Below are positions 16,815 through 25,117 of a stretch of 64,000 bases of DNA, one piece after another. This DNA is from JACKEQ01 sp041389565. GTDB taxonomy: Bacteria > Myxococcota_A > UBA796 > GCA-2862545. The position numbers and the translations under genes are program-made. The notes beneath the pieces are model-generated. The model searched no databases, was not told the DNA's origin, and saw nothing but the letters and a program-made list of their open reading frames with translations. The DNA is taken from positions 124,001-188,000 of the forward strand of contig JAWKRP010000012.1 of assembly GCA_041389565.1 (NCBI GenBank), read 5' to 3'. Positions within the stretch are counted from its first letter, which is position 1; the number at the start of each line of letters is the position of its first letter.

Positions 16815-18902
16815 ATGGCGGGACGCAAAGGCAACGACTTCACCAAGGCGACGATCGAGGAGATCGCGAAGCGCGCGGGCTATCACTGCTCGAAGCCTTC
16901 CTGCGGCGTTCCGACGGTTGCGGCCAAGTCCGGGAAGCGCGGGAGCCGCAACATCGGCGTTGCGGCCCACATCGCCGGAGCCGCGCCTGGCCCGCCACCA
17001 TCACCCCGCTACGACCCCTGGATGACCCCTGAGCAGAGGAAATCTCCCGAGAATGGGATTTGGCTCTGTCAGAACCACGCCAAGGAGATCGACGACGACG
17101 AGCACGCTTTCCCTGTTGAACTACTCCACCAGTGGAAGGCTACGCGAGAAGGCGCCGCCCAGGCCGACCTTGGTAGGGCCGCACCCTCCTTCAGTCGCAG
17201 TCCTACTCGCCACGCATCGGAACCAACCTGGGCGCGGCTTGCGGAGCAGCTTCGCAAGGGCTCGCAGCGTTCCTGGTGGAAGCGGCTCATGCGCTTCATC
17301 AACGCTTTGAACTCCGACCCCGCCGTTGCTCCCCACCTCCCACAGGAGCGACATCAGCCAGGCGGCTCCGGCTTCTTGTGGAGCTACGACGACGCAACGC
17401 TCGACACCGCCGAACACGCGCAGCTCGCCTACCGCGCCATCAAGTTCTTCGCCCAGGACGAGCTTCCTCGGCGGGTCGGCGACTTCTCGCCCCACTCACA
17501 TGCGCTCTACCGGGTACGAGACGGAGATCACTGGCGTTCAGCAGCATGGAAAGACCGGCGGAGAGACCTCTTCGAGGTTTGGGTGGAGCCCTTGGTGGAG
17601 TGGGCACTAGACCTCCCGGCACATCGCGAGGAGTCCCGGTCAGGAATCGTCCTACCGAGCCCCACTGAGCTATCCGCCCCAGCCCATCCGTCGCTTGAAC
17701 TCGAATCGTGCCAGCAGGGTATTCGAGTCCACGATCTCCCAGGACTCGCTTTCGATCTCGCCCGAATGCCAAATGCCCAGTGGAGCGAGGCGATCGCGTC
17801 ACTGCTGACCACCGCATCTGACAGCGAGAAGCTGTCGTATCTCGCAGAGCTCGAATCCGACTACGAGCGCGTGGTCCGACTCGTCAAGATCGGCATCGGA
17901 TTAGGGATGGGGCTGCTCGACTTCGCCCGAGCGATGAACCGCGTGGACGCGAGCACTCAGCAGCGTGTGGCGGACTTGTTTCGCGTGGATCACTTTGTTG
18001 ATGCCGCGATGTGGGCGTATTGCCGTTCTGAACTGGGAAGCCCGATGTTCCGCCACCCTTGGGTGACGGAGGGATGGGGAGCTACGCAATCATCGCTCCG
18101 CTGGGACCCTGATGTACCCGCCCTTGATGTTCGGCTTGACCTGGATTTCGAGTGGGTTGACCCCAACACCGGGGCGAGACGCACCGGAGAAGGCACCTGC
18201 CGTGTGCGGTTCTCGACGAACCAGCATCCCCGCGTCACGCACATGGAGCTGGAAGTGTCGACGCCCGAGCCAGCCCGAACCGGCCTGGACCCCAAGCTGC
18301 ACCTGCGTCTGCTCGAAGTGGAGGAGCAGCTTGATGCGGAGGAGGTCCGCTCCAGGCTGGTCCCGGTGACCTACGTGTCGAACCTCTGGCCTGGGCATCC
18401 AGGGACCTACCGGATGACCATGCCCGGCGGACGAGGCACGTTCACCCTGGAGGTTGGCGACACGAAGCCGGTCGAGGCCGAGATCGCCGCCGAGTTGAAG
18501 GCGGACTTCGGCGATTCCTTCGTGGTCGCTGACGCCAAACTCCCGCCAGTCCCAGCCGACCGAAGCAAACCCTTCCTGACGGCCGAGGGCCTGAGAGCGC
18601 TGCGTCGCGAGCGAGACCGGCTTCGGACTGTGCTCGGCTGGGACGATGTCCGCCGAATGTCGGGCACGTCCAGCCGTTCCCCACGCGACCAAGTGCTTCG
18701 TGCGATCTACGACCTGTCCCAAGGGCAGCTTCGCCGCAGCATCCAGACAGGTGAAGTTCAGAAACGCGTCGGTCTCCCGATCGAGGTCGTACTGGATGCC
18801 TGTGAGGCCCTGCTCGACGTAGACGCTATCGAAGCCGCAGCCGGGCTCGCCGACATGGGCCTGACCCGCGCGGGAAAGGATGCGGTCGAACGGGACCGCT
18901 AA
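16815..18902 (+). CDS. HNH-endonuclease-like multidomain protein
   Basis: 695 aa. The ATG at 16815 is preceded by GAGGAG and starts MAGRKGNDF, immediately before the domain. Residues 20-95 show an HNH/zinc pattern: Cys25 and Cys30, AHI at 51-53, ENGIWLC with Asn80 and Cys85, and His88 in QNHAKEID. The central ~500 residues are unrecognised and aromatic-rich. The C-terminal ~75 residues (DQVLRAIYDLSQGQLRRSIQ then RVGLPIEVVLDACEALL) look like a winged helix that could bind DNA. It shares a divergent promoter region with the Mrr-like gene and converges, with a 4-nt stop overlap, on the third cassette gene. Probably a nuclease effector with a sensor or regulator part. Confidence 0.7.
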   Translation: MAGRKGNDFTKATIEEIAKRAGYHCSKPSCGVPTVAAKSGKRGSRNIGVAAHIAGAAPGPPPSPRYDPWMTPEQRKSPENGIWLCQNHAKEIDDDEHAFPVELLHQWKATREGAAQADLGRAAPSFSRSPTRHASEPTWARLAEQLRKGSQRSWWKRLMRFINALNSDPAVAPHLPQERHQPGGSGFLWSYDDATLDTAEHAQLAYRAIKFFAQDELPRRVGDFSPHSHALYRVRDGDHWRSAAWKDRRRDLFEVWVEPLVEWALDLPAHREESRSGIVLPSPTELSAPAHPSLELESCQQGIRVHDLPGLAFDLARMPNAQWSEAIASLLTTASDSEKLSYLAELESDYERVVRLVKIGIGLGMGLLDFARAMNRVDASTQQRVADLFRVDHFVDAAMWAYCRSELGSPMFRHPWVTEGWGATQSSLRWDPDVPALDVRLDLDFEWVDPNTGARRTGEGTCRVRFSTNQHPRVTHMELEVSTPEPARTGLDPKLHLRLLEVEEQLDAEEVRSRLVPVTYVSNLWPGHPGTYRMTMPGGRGTFTLEVGDTKPVEAEIAAELKADFGDSFVVADAKLPPVPADRSKPFLTAEGLRALRRERDRLRTVLGWDDVRRMSGTSSRSPRDQVLRAIYDLSQGQLRRSIQTGEVQKRVGLPIEVVLDACEALLDVDAIEAAAGLADMGLTRAGKDAVERDR

Positions 18903-19660
18903 TCCTGGTTCCCATTCCGGGCGAGGGGCGACCGGTTGTCGAGGTACTGCCCGAGCTGCCCCTCGCTGAGGCGAAGCTCCAGGCGAGGGTGCGAGCACGC
19001 GACCTTGTGCATGTCAGCCCAGTACGCCCGCCCACCCTTCTCCTCGATGACACCGGCCAGCATTCGGTAGCGACGCAGCGTGCGTACCTGACGGTCGGTG
19101 AGCTCGGGGGGCCCAGGGACGTAGCACCAGTGTTTCCCGCAGCGCGCGAAGTGGCTGCTGTTACCGATGAAGCTCGACAGCGAGCGCTGACTCCAGTTCG
19201 GGTCCTGCTGCTCCACGGCCTCGAAGAGCTCGGCGATGCGAGCACGGCCGCCACAAGACTCGAGTGCCCTGCGCACGAGGTGGATCTTCGCCCATTTGTT
19301 CTTCTGCTTCGAGGTCCGAAGTAGCGGGACCCATGCGTCCTCCTCAGCATTCGGATCCCCGACGTCGGCTCCGTCCTCGAAGTGAGCCAGAGCGTTCAGT
19401 GTCCGACTCATGGGCGTGTCCTGCCGCTCGTGAGGCTCGCCGATCGCCTCGTCGATTGAGCCGAGGTCGACTCGAACGCCGTAGAGGCGCTCCATGGCCC
19501 TCGCCATCCGTCGCTCGACAGAAAGCGTGTCTGTCTTGGTGCGACGGAGCTGCTGCTCCATCCGGTTCTGTCTGGCCTTCTGCTCTGCGAGTTCCCTTGT
19601 CGCGTCCTCCAGTTCTCTGCTCAGTCGTTCTCTCTCGGACGGGTCGTTCTCGGTGTCCAT
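18899..19660 (-). CDS. Coiled-coil and winged-helix protein of unknown function
   Basis: 253 aa from ATG 19660 (MDTENDPSERERL); an upstream ATG at 19774 would add an unlikely basic stretch. Residues ~9-60 are heptad-like and charged (RELEDATRELAEQKARQNRM), a probable coiled coil. Residues ~120-182 resemble a HARE-HTH-type winged helix (KIHLVRRALESCGGRARIAE, then SLSSFIGNSSHFARCGKHW). Residues ~190-250 form a second helical segment. Together these suggest a DNA-binding or regulatory adaptor. It converges tightly on the HNH gene (4-nt overlap of stops), which is unusual unless the cassette is inherited as a unit. Confidence 0.6.
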   Translation of the reverse strand: MDTENDPSERERLSRELEDATRELAEQKARQNRMEQQLRRTKTDTLSVERRMARAMERLYGVRVDLGSIDEAIGEPHERQDTPMSRTLNALAHFEDGADVGDPNAEEDAWVPLLRTSKQKNKWAKIHLVRRALESCGGRARIAELFEAVEQQDPNWSQRSLSSFIGNSSHFARCGKHWCYVPGPPELTDRQVRTLRRYRMLAGVIEEKGGRAYWADMHKVACSHPRLELRLSEGQLGQYLDNRSPLARNGNQD

Positions 19661-19894
19661 GACGGTGTCCTCCGTAGACGGCACCAACGGAACCCGGCCG
19701 CGCCTCTGCCAGAAGTACCTGCGCACACGCATGTTGAGGTGCAGAAGCCAGCACGCCCCGTAACAGAGCGCCATTCGGAGTTGTCACTCCCTGTCACGCG
19801 TCCCGCAGCATCCAGCCGAAGATGAGTGCGCCCTCATATTTGGCCTTTGCTCGACCCTTCTGAAACGCCGAAAAAATGGGGAAACTACAGTACG

Positions 19895-20689
19895 CTACGC
19901 GTCCGGCAGCGCCTCACGCCCGTAGATGTAGTCGAGCAGACGCCCCACATCCCGCATCCGCGGGTCGCTCATCTTCAGGTGCTGGCTCGCCGTGCGCAGG
20001 TGGAAGCTCGCACCCGGCACCGGGACCCGCGTGTACGTCGTGATCTCCGTCCACCGGACGAAGCGCGCGCCCGTCTCGAACACCGCCGCGATGCCCTCGA
20101 AGTACAGCGCGGCCACCTCTTCGTCTTCGATCAGCATCGTGCACACGTGCGAGGCCTCTTCCGGCGCCACGCCCGCGAGGTCGTGCTCGGGCTCGTCGCG
20201 CGTGGGCTCCGCGCGATCCCACATCATGTTCCGCAGGCTCGCGCTCACCCGGGCCCGCGCAATCGGACCGCCCTGCGCCACCACCTCGGCCACCGCACGC
20301 TCCGGCGCGCCGTCGTCGAGCCCGAACACCTCGGTGAGGTCGCGCAGGATGCCGAGCTCCTCGTCGGCCACGTCGCCATCCATGCACACCATGCGCGTCG
20401 CGAGCTGCATCGTCTCCCAGCGGTCGCTCGCATCCACGATGGCCGCCGCGAGCAGCCGGCTGTCGAACGTGCGCTCCGCGATGCCCGCCGCCCAGTCCAT
20501 CACGCCCGCCACGTCGAGGTCGGGGCGGATGCGCGACAGGAGCGCGAGCTCGTCGTCCTGCACGATGCCGTCGGAGTAGGCCAGGTGCACCAGCAGCGAG
20601 AGCAGCGGCTCGTCGTGGGGGTGCGAGCCCTCCAGCGCCGGCCGCTCGGGCTCGTCGACCAACGCCAGGTACTCCGCCACACGCGACAT
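19895..20689 (-). CDS. TerB-like domain protein
   Basis: 264 aa. Two segments match the tellurite-resistance TerB fold: LLVHLAYSDGIVQDDELALL (residues ~31-50) and MVCMDGDVADEELGILRDL (residues ~100-118), both with the acidic D-G-x-x-x-x-x-E metal-binding pattern. The C-terminal ~100 residues are not recognised. No signal peptide or membrane segment. It starts 2 nt after the stop of the pseudouridine synthase gene and is probably the last gene of that four-gene operon. TerB-like proteins often act in stress or envelope sensing, but the role here is unknown. Confidence 0.7.
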   Translation of the reverse strand: MSRVAEYLALVDEPERPALEGSHPHDEPLLSLLVHLAYSDGIVQDDELALLSRIRPDLDVAGVMDWAAGIAERTFDSRLLAAAIVDASDRWETMQLATRMVCMDGDVADEELGILRDLTEVFGLDDGAPERAVAEVVAQGGPIARARVSASLRNMMWDRAEPTRDEPEHDLAGVAPEEASHVCTMLIEDEEVAALYFEGIAAVFETGARFVRWTEITTYTRVPVPGASFHLRTASQHLKMSDPRMRDVGRLLDYIYGREALPDA

Positions 20690-20691
20690 CC

Positions 20692-21627
20692 TCAGTCCTC
20701 CTCCGTCGGGCCGTTCTTACCATGCCACCGCGCCCACCGGCGCACTTCGCGGGCCTCGAACGACGCGAGCTTCGCCGGAGGCTCGATCGACACGGCGATT
20801 CGCGTGTCGGCTCCGTCGGGATCGGGAAGATCGAGGTGGACCGCCGCCAGGAACAGCCCCGAGCCCTTCAGGTACAGACCGTCGGCGCAGTAGCGCCGGT
20901 CGCCCAGGATGGGATGCCCGAGGCCGTGCAGGTGACGGCGGAGCTGGTGCATCCGGCCCGTGACCGGCTCGAGGTCGACCACCGTGCACCAGTCGGTCTT
21001 CAGCGTGTGGAAGGCGCGGACCGCACGCCACGTGGACACCGCCTCCCGCCCGTCGAGCGGGACCTCCACGCGCCCCTCCCCCTCCATCCGGCCCACCACG
21101 ATGGCCCGGTAGCGCTTCCGGACGCGGCGCTCCTCGAAGTCGCGGCTCCACGCCACCATCGCCCGGTGGCAGCGGGCCACTGCGACGAGCCCCATCGTCT
21201 CGAAGTCCAGGCGATGGACCGGACGCGGCGCCACGAGCGCGTCGGGCTCGGACGATGCCGGCAGCGCGTTCGGAAGGGCGTGCTCGAGCGTGCGGTGCCG
21301 GTTCCCGTTCACCAGCAGGCCCGCCGGCTTCACCACGACCGCACACCGCGGGTCGACGTACGCGAGCTCGGGGGTCAGCGCGCACGCCGGGTGCCGCACC
21401 TCACCGTCCCGCAGGCTCACCACGTCGCCGACGCGCACGAACCGCGACGACTCGACCTCCTGCCCGTTCAGCAGCAGCTCTCCGCGCTTCGCGGCCTTCC
21501 GCGCGGCGCCTCGTGTCGGCAGGCGCGCGAACACCCGGCTCGCGAACCGATCCACGCGGTCGCCCTCCTCTTCGACCACCACGGACTCGACGACCGTCGA
21601 GGCCGGCTCTACGAACGCTTCATCCAT
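20692..21627 (-). CDS. RluA/RluD-family RNA pseudouridine synthase
   Basis: 311 aa. An N-terminal S4 RNA-binding domain (residues ~24-75, GELLLNGQEVESSRFVRVGD) precedes the synthase core. The catalytic Asp is in HRLD (residues 138-141); the family usually reads HRLDxxTSG, here HRLDFETMG, so the loop is slightly unusual. Later motifs TGRMHQLRRHL and HPILGDRRY are standard for RNA and active-site contacts. It converts uridine to pseudouridine in rRNA or tRNA; the exact site cannot be told. ATG 21627 overlaps the end of the hydrolase gene by 19 nt, and the TerB-like gene follows after 2 nt. Confidence 0.9.
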   Translation of the reverse strand: MDEAFVEPASTVVESVVVEEEGDRVDRFASRVFARLPTRGAARKAAKRGELLLNGQEVESSRFVRVGDVVSLRDGEVRHPACALTPELAYVDPRCAVVVKPAGLLVNGNRHRTLEHALPNALPASSEPDALVAPRPVHRLDFETMGLVAVARCHRAMVAWSRDFEERRVRKRYRAIVVGRMEGEGRVEVPLDGREAVSTWRAVRAFHTLKTDWCTVVDLEPVTGRMHQLRRHLHGLGHPILGDRRYCADGLYLKGSGLFLAAVHLDLPDPDGADTRIAVSIEPPAKLASFEAREVRRWARWHGKNGPTEED

Positions 21628-22475
21628 CGTGCGATGGCCTCCCACAGCGCGACGGACCCGCCATCGACGCCCATCTCCATGTGACCGGGCGCACGGGACA
21701 TCCCGTGGTCGCCATCCCGGAGCTGCCACACCTCGCAGCCCGGCGCGTGCTCGGCCCACGCGCGAGCCCCCGCCGGGCTCGCCAGCAGCGCATCGCCCTC
21801 GCTCACCACCGACAGGAACGGCCCCTCCAGCGTCCGCAGCGCAGCGAGCCAGTCCCGACCGGACCGGTCCATCCAGGCATCGCGCGTCCAGAACCCCAGC
21901 ACGTCGCGCCCGTACCCCGGCGCTTCGTCGACCGGACCCATGTTCACGCGCTTCGCCGCCACACGGTCGAACAGCCGCAGCGACGCGCGCATCGCGGCCA
22001 TGCCCGCCCGCTTCGCCAGGCGCTTCCGACGGGACGGCTCCAGCGACGGCATCCACACGTTCGCGCCCATCCCCACGAGCCCGCGGATGCGCACGCTGCC
22101 CGTCGCCCAGGACGCCGCCGTGACGTGCCCACCGAGCGAGTGCCCGACCACCCACACGGCATCCTCCGGCACACCTGCGGACGCGGCGACTCCGCGCACC
22201 AGCGCCGGGACGTCGCGGTACACGAGGTCGTCGTAGCTCCAGTCGCCCGCGAACGGGCTCATTCCCCGCCCGCGGAAGTCGGCGCGGTGCACCCGGAATC
22301 CCGCGCCTGCGAGCGTGCTCGCGAGCCCCGCACCCGGTGGACGGTCGAGGCTGCGCACGTCGACCATCATCGCGTGCAGCACGAGCACGTTCGCCACCGG
22401 ATCCCCGACCGCCTCCGTGACCTTCGCGCCGAGCGTCACCCCGTCGTCCGTCCGGACCGTCCAGTCGGGCTTCAC
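21609..22475 (-). CDS. Alpha/beta-hydrolase
   Basis: 288 aa, GTG start at 22475 in a GTGA overlap with the FAD-dependent reductase stop. Typical alpha/beta-hydrolase order: VLVLHAMMVD with the oxyanion strand, the nucleophile Ser113 in GHSLGGH, an acid in the SEGDALL strand, and a His in DGDHGM near residue 250. Cytoplasmic, with no signal peptide. It resembles lysophospholipase or esterase-type hydrolases, but the substrate is unknown. Sits between the FAD-dependent reductase and the pseudouridine synthase in a tightly packed operon. Confidence 0.85.
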   Translation of the reverse strand: MKPDWTVRTDDGVTLGAKVTEAVGDPVANVLVLHAMMVDVRSLDRPPGAGLASTLAGAGFRVHRADFRGRGMSPFAGDWSYDDLVYRDVPALVRGVAASAGVPEDAVWVVGHSLGGHVTAASWATGSVRIRGLVGMGANVWMPSLEPSRRKRLAKRAGMAAMRASLRLFDRVAAKRVNMGPVDEAPGYGRDVLGFWTRDAWMDRSGRDWLAALRTLEGPFLSVVSEGDALLASPAGARAWAEHAPGCEVWQLRDGDHGMSRAPGHMEMGVDGGSVALWEAIARWMKRS

Positions 22476-23638
22476 AGCAGCACCCGCACGAGGTTCGCGA
22501 GCCCCACGTCGGCCAGCCCGCCCACACCGGCATTCACGGCGAGCACGCGCTCGAAGACCTCGGGGTGACGCTTCAGCCCGCGCACCACCCGGCCGGCGAG
22601 CCGACGGTGCCGGATGCCCGCCAGCACGATCTCGGTGAGCCAGGTGAGGTCGCGGCTCGCTCGCCACCGCCGCGTCTCGTACTCCCGGAGCGCCCGCCGA
22701 CCCAGCGTGTTCGCGCGCAGCCCCCGCGACACGACCTCCGCCGCGAGCCGCGCCGACAGGAGCGTCAGGCTCATGCCCTCGCCCGTGATGCCATCCAGGA
22801 AGCCCGCGGCATCGCCCACGAGCACCGCACCATCCGCGACCACCGACGTGGCCTCCTGGCGCAGCGGACCGCACAGCGCCGGCTCGCTCACGGGCTCCGC
22901 GTCGCGCAGCAGCTCCACCAGGGGCGCATGCCGGGCCAGGATGCGATCGAACCCACCCCGTACGTCGCCCTTGAGGTCTCGGGTCGCGCCCTTCTCCAGC
23001 AGGACGGCGACGTTGAGCTCCCGGTCGCCCGTGGGCGTCAGGTAGAACTCCAGCCCGTCGGCCGCGTGGACCTCGACCAGATCGAGCGCGCGCGCCGACG
23101 CCGCCAGGCGGAAGTGCCCCCGGAGCCCGTACCGGGGCCGCCCCCGTGCCGCACGCTGCAGGCCGAGCGACTTCCGCACCACCGAGTGCATCCCGTCGGC
23201 GCCCACGAGCACCCGCGCCCGGATCTGTCCCGACGGCGTGTCGACCCACATCCGCCCGGGCCAGCCGCCCGCCCCACGCACCTGCACCCCGTGCCGGCGC
23301 TCCACACCGGCTTCCTCGCAGCGGGCCGCCAGCTCGGCGTCGAGGCGGCTGCGTCGCACACCCAGCCCGTACCGTCCGCCCGGGAACCGCCCCACGGCGC
23401 TGTGCCCGCCCACTGTGTACCCGATCCCGACGAAGCGCTGCGAGCCCTCCGGTGCGGCCAGCCCGAGCCGCTCGAGCTCGCCGACCCCGTACGGCATCAG
23501 GCCCTCGCCGCACACCTTGTCGCGCGGGAACCCGGCACGGTCGAGCAGCATCACCCGGTGCCCGCTCCGCGCGAGCTGCAGGGCGGTGGCCGAGCCGCCT
23601 GGCCCGCCCCCGATCACCAGGACCTCGGTGTCGAACAT
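22472..23638 (-). CDS. FAD-dependent oxidoreductase, geranylgeranyl reductase-like
   Basis: 388 aa. The N-terminal Rossmann motif VIGGGPGGSATALQLA binds FAD, CGEGLMPYG is the family-specific loop, and GDAAGFLDGITGEG is the second FAD contact. This is the layout of the geranylgeranyl reductase/halogenase-like family, which reduces double bonds or hydroxylates lipids and aromatic compounds; the substrate cannot be assigned. First gene of the four-gene minus-strand operon 23638 to 19895, divergent from the aminopeptidase gene across 48 bp. Confidence 0.88.
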   Translation of the reverse strand: MFDTEVLVIGGGPGGSATALQLARSGHRVMLLDRAGFPRDKVCGEGLMPYGVGELERLGLAAPEGSQRFVGIGYTVGGHSAVGRFPGGRYGLGVRRSRLDAELAARCEEAGVERRHGVQVRGAGGWPGRMWVDTPSGQIRARVLVGADGMHSVVRKSLGLQRAARGRPRYGLRGHFRLAASARALDLVEVHAADGLEFYLTPTGDRELNVAVLLEKGATRDLKGDVRGGFDRILARHAPLVELLRDAEPVSEPALCGPLRQEATSVVADGAVLVGDAAGFLDGITGEGMSLTLLSARLAAEVVSRGLRANTLGRRALREYETRRWRASRDLTWLTEIVLAGIRHRRLAGRVVRGLKRHPEVFERVLAVNAGVGGLADVGLANLVRVLL

Positions 23639-23686
23639 GGGGTGCACTAACCATGTCCGAGCCGGTGAACCGACATATACAGGCGC

Positions 23687-25117
23687 ATGCCCCAGACCCT
23701 CGACTTCTCCGCAGACCCAGCGGCGCTCACGGGCGCCACCACCCTCCAGATCATCGGGCGGCGCGAGGCCCTGGCCCGCGACAGCGTGCGCGCGCTGCTG
23801 CCCGAGGGCGCGCAGGGCGTCTGGGACGCCATGATCAAGGCCGACCCGGGCGATCAGGGCCGCACGGCCACCACATGGGTCGACGGTCGCGTGCAGCGCG
23901 TCACCGCCTGCGTCCTGCCCGACACCCTCTCGCGCCACAACAGCCCGAGCCGCGCCTGGTGCTACCCGCGGCTGCTCGTCCAAGGTCGGGGGCCCCAGAA
24001 CGCCATCGTGGCGGCCCTCGACGACGAGGCCCACGCGTTCGCGGCCGTGTGCGGCATCGCCCGGTCCCTGCCCACGTTCTCGGTCCGGAGCAAGCCGTCC
24101 GAGGGGGCGTCGACGGCCCTGTTGCTCGGTCCCGACGGCCCGATCGACGGCTCGTTCGCCCCCATCGCCGCCGCCGTCCGCCGCGCGGCGCACCTCGTCG
24201 ACACCCCGCCCGATCGCCTCGGTCCCGACGCCTTCGTCACGACGGCCACCGCCATGGGCGCCTTCAAGGGCGTGTCCGTCCACGTGCTCCGCCGCAAGGA
24301 CCTCGAGGCCCACGGGCTCGGTGGGCTCGCGGCCGTGGGCCGGGCGGCCATGCAGGAGCCCGCGCTGGTCGTGCTCGACTGGGCCCCGAGCGGCGCCACG
24401 AAGAAGGTGTGCTGGGTCGGGAAGGGCATCACCTACGACACCGGCGGGCTGTCGCTGAAGACGAAGACGGGCATGCCCGGCATGAAGACCGACATGGGCG
24501 GCGCCGCTGCGGTGCTCGCCGCGTTCGAGGCGGCCGTCGCGCTCGAGGCGAACGTGCGGCTCACGGCCATCCTGTGCATCGCCGAGAACGCCGTCGGCCC
24601 CGATGCCGTGCGCCCGGACGACGTGATCCGGCTGTACAGCGGCAAGACCGTCGAGATCAACAACACCGACGCCGAGGGTCGGCTCGTGCTCGGCGACGGG
24701 GTCGCGTGGGCGGTGAAGCACCGCGAGCCCGAGCTCCTCGTCGACCTCGCCACGCTCACGGGCGCTCAGGGGGTGGCGACCGGGAAGATCCACGCCGCCA
24801 TCGTCACGAACGACGAAGACCTCGAGGTCGCAGCCATCGAGGCCGGGAAGCGCAGCGGCGACCTCGTCCACCCGCTCCCCTACGCCCCCGAGCTGTTCCG
24901 CGCCGAGTTCGCGAGCACCATCGCCGACATGAAGAACTCGGTGAAGGACCGCGCGAACGCCCAGTCGTCCTGCGCCGCCCAGTTCGTCGCGAACCACCTC
25001 GGCGACTGGAATGGCCCGTGGCTGCACGTCGATCTCGCGTCCCCCTCGCGATCCGGCCCACGTGGCACGGGCTTCGGCGTGGGTCTGCTGCTCACGATGC
25101 TCGGGGTCGGCGCATGA
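23687..25117 (+). CDS. Leucyl aminopeptidase (peptidase family M17)
   Basis: 476 aa. The catalytic region shows VGKGITYDTGGLSLK (metal and active-site Lys) and NTDAEGRLVLGDGV, the M17 signature with the metal-binding Asp and Glu. The N-terminal ~170 residues form the variable M17 N-domain. It removes N-terminal residues from peptides in the cytoplasm and usually forms hexamers with two metals per subunit. The stop overlaps the start of the molybdoenzyme gene (ATGA at 25114), so the two are coupled, an unexpected pairing. Confidence 0.94.
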   Translation: MPQTLDFSADPAALTGATTLQIIGRREALARDSVRALLPEGAQGVWDAMIKADPGDQGRTATTWVDGRVQRVTACVLPDTLSRHNSPSRAWCYPRLLVQGRGPQNAIVAALDDEAHAFAAVCGIARSLPTFSVRSKPSEGASTALLLGPDGPIDGSFAPIAAAVRRAAHLVDTPPDRLGPDAFVTTATAMGAFKGVSVHVLRRKDLEAHGLGGLAAVGRAAMQEPALVVLDWAPSGATKKVCWVGKGITYDTGGLSLKTKTGMPGMKTDMGGAAAVLAAFEAAVALEANVRLTAILCIAENAVGPDAVRPDDVIRLYSGKTVEINNTDAEGRLVLGDGVAWAVKHREPELLVDLATLTGAQGVATGKIHAAIVTNDEDLEVAAIEAGKRSGDLVHPLPYAPELFRAEFASTIADMKNSVKDRANAQSSCAAQFVANHLGDWNGPWLHVDLASPSRSGPRGTGFGVGLLLTMLGVGA

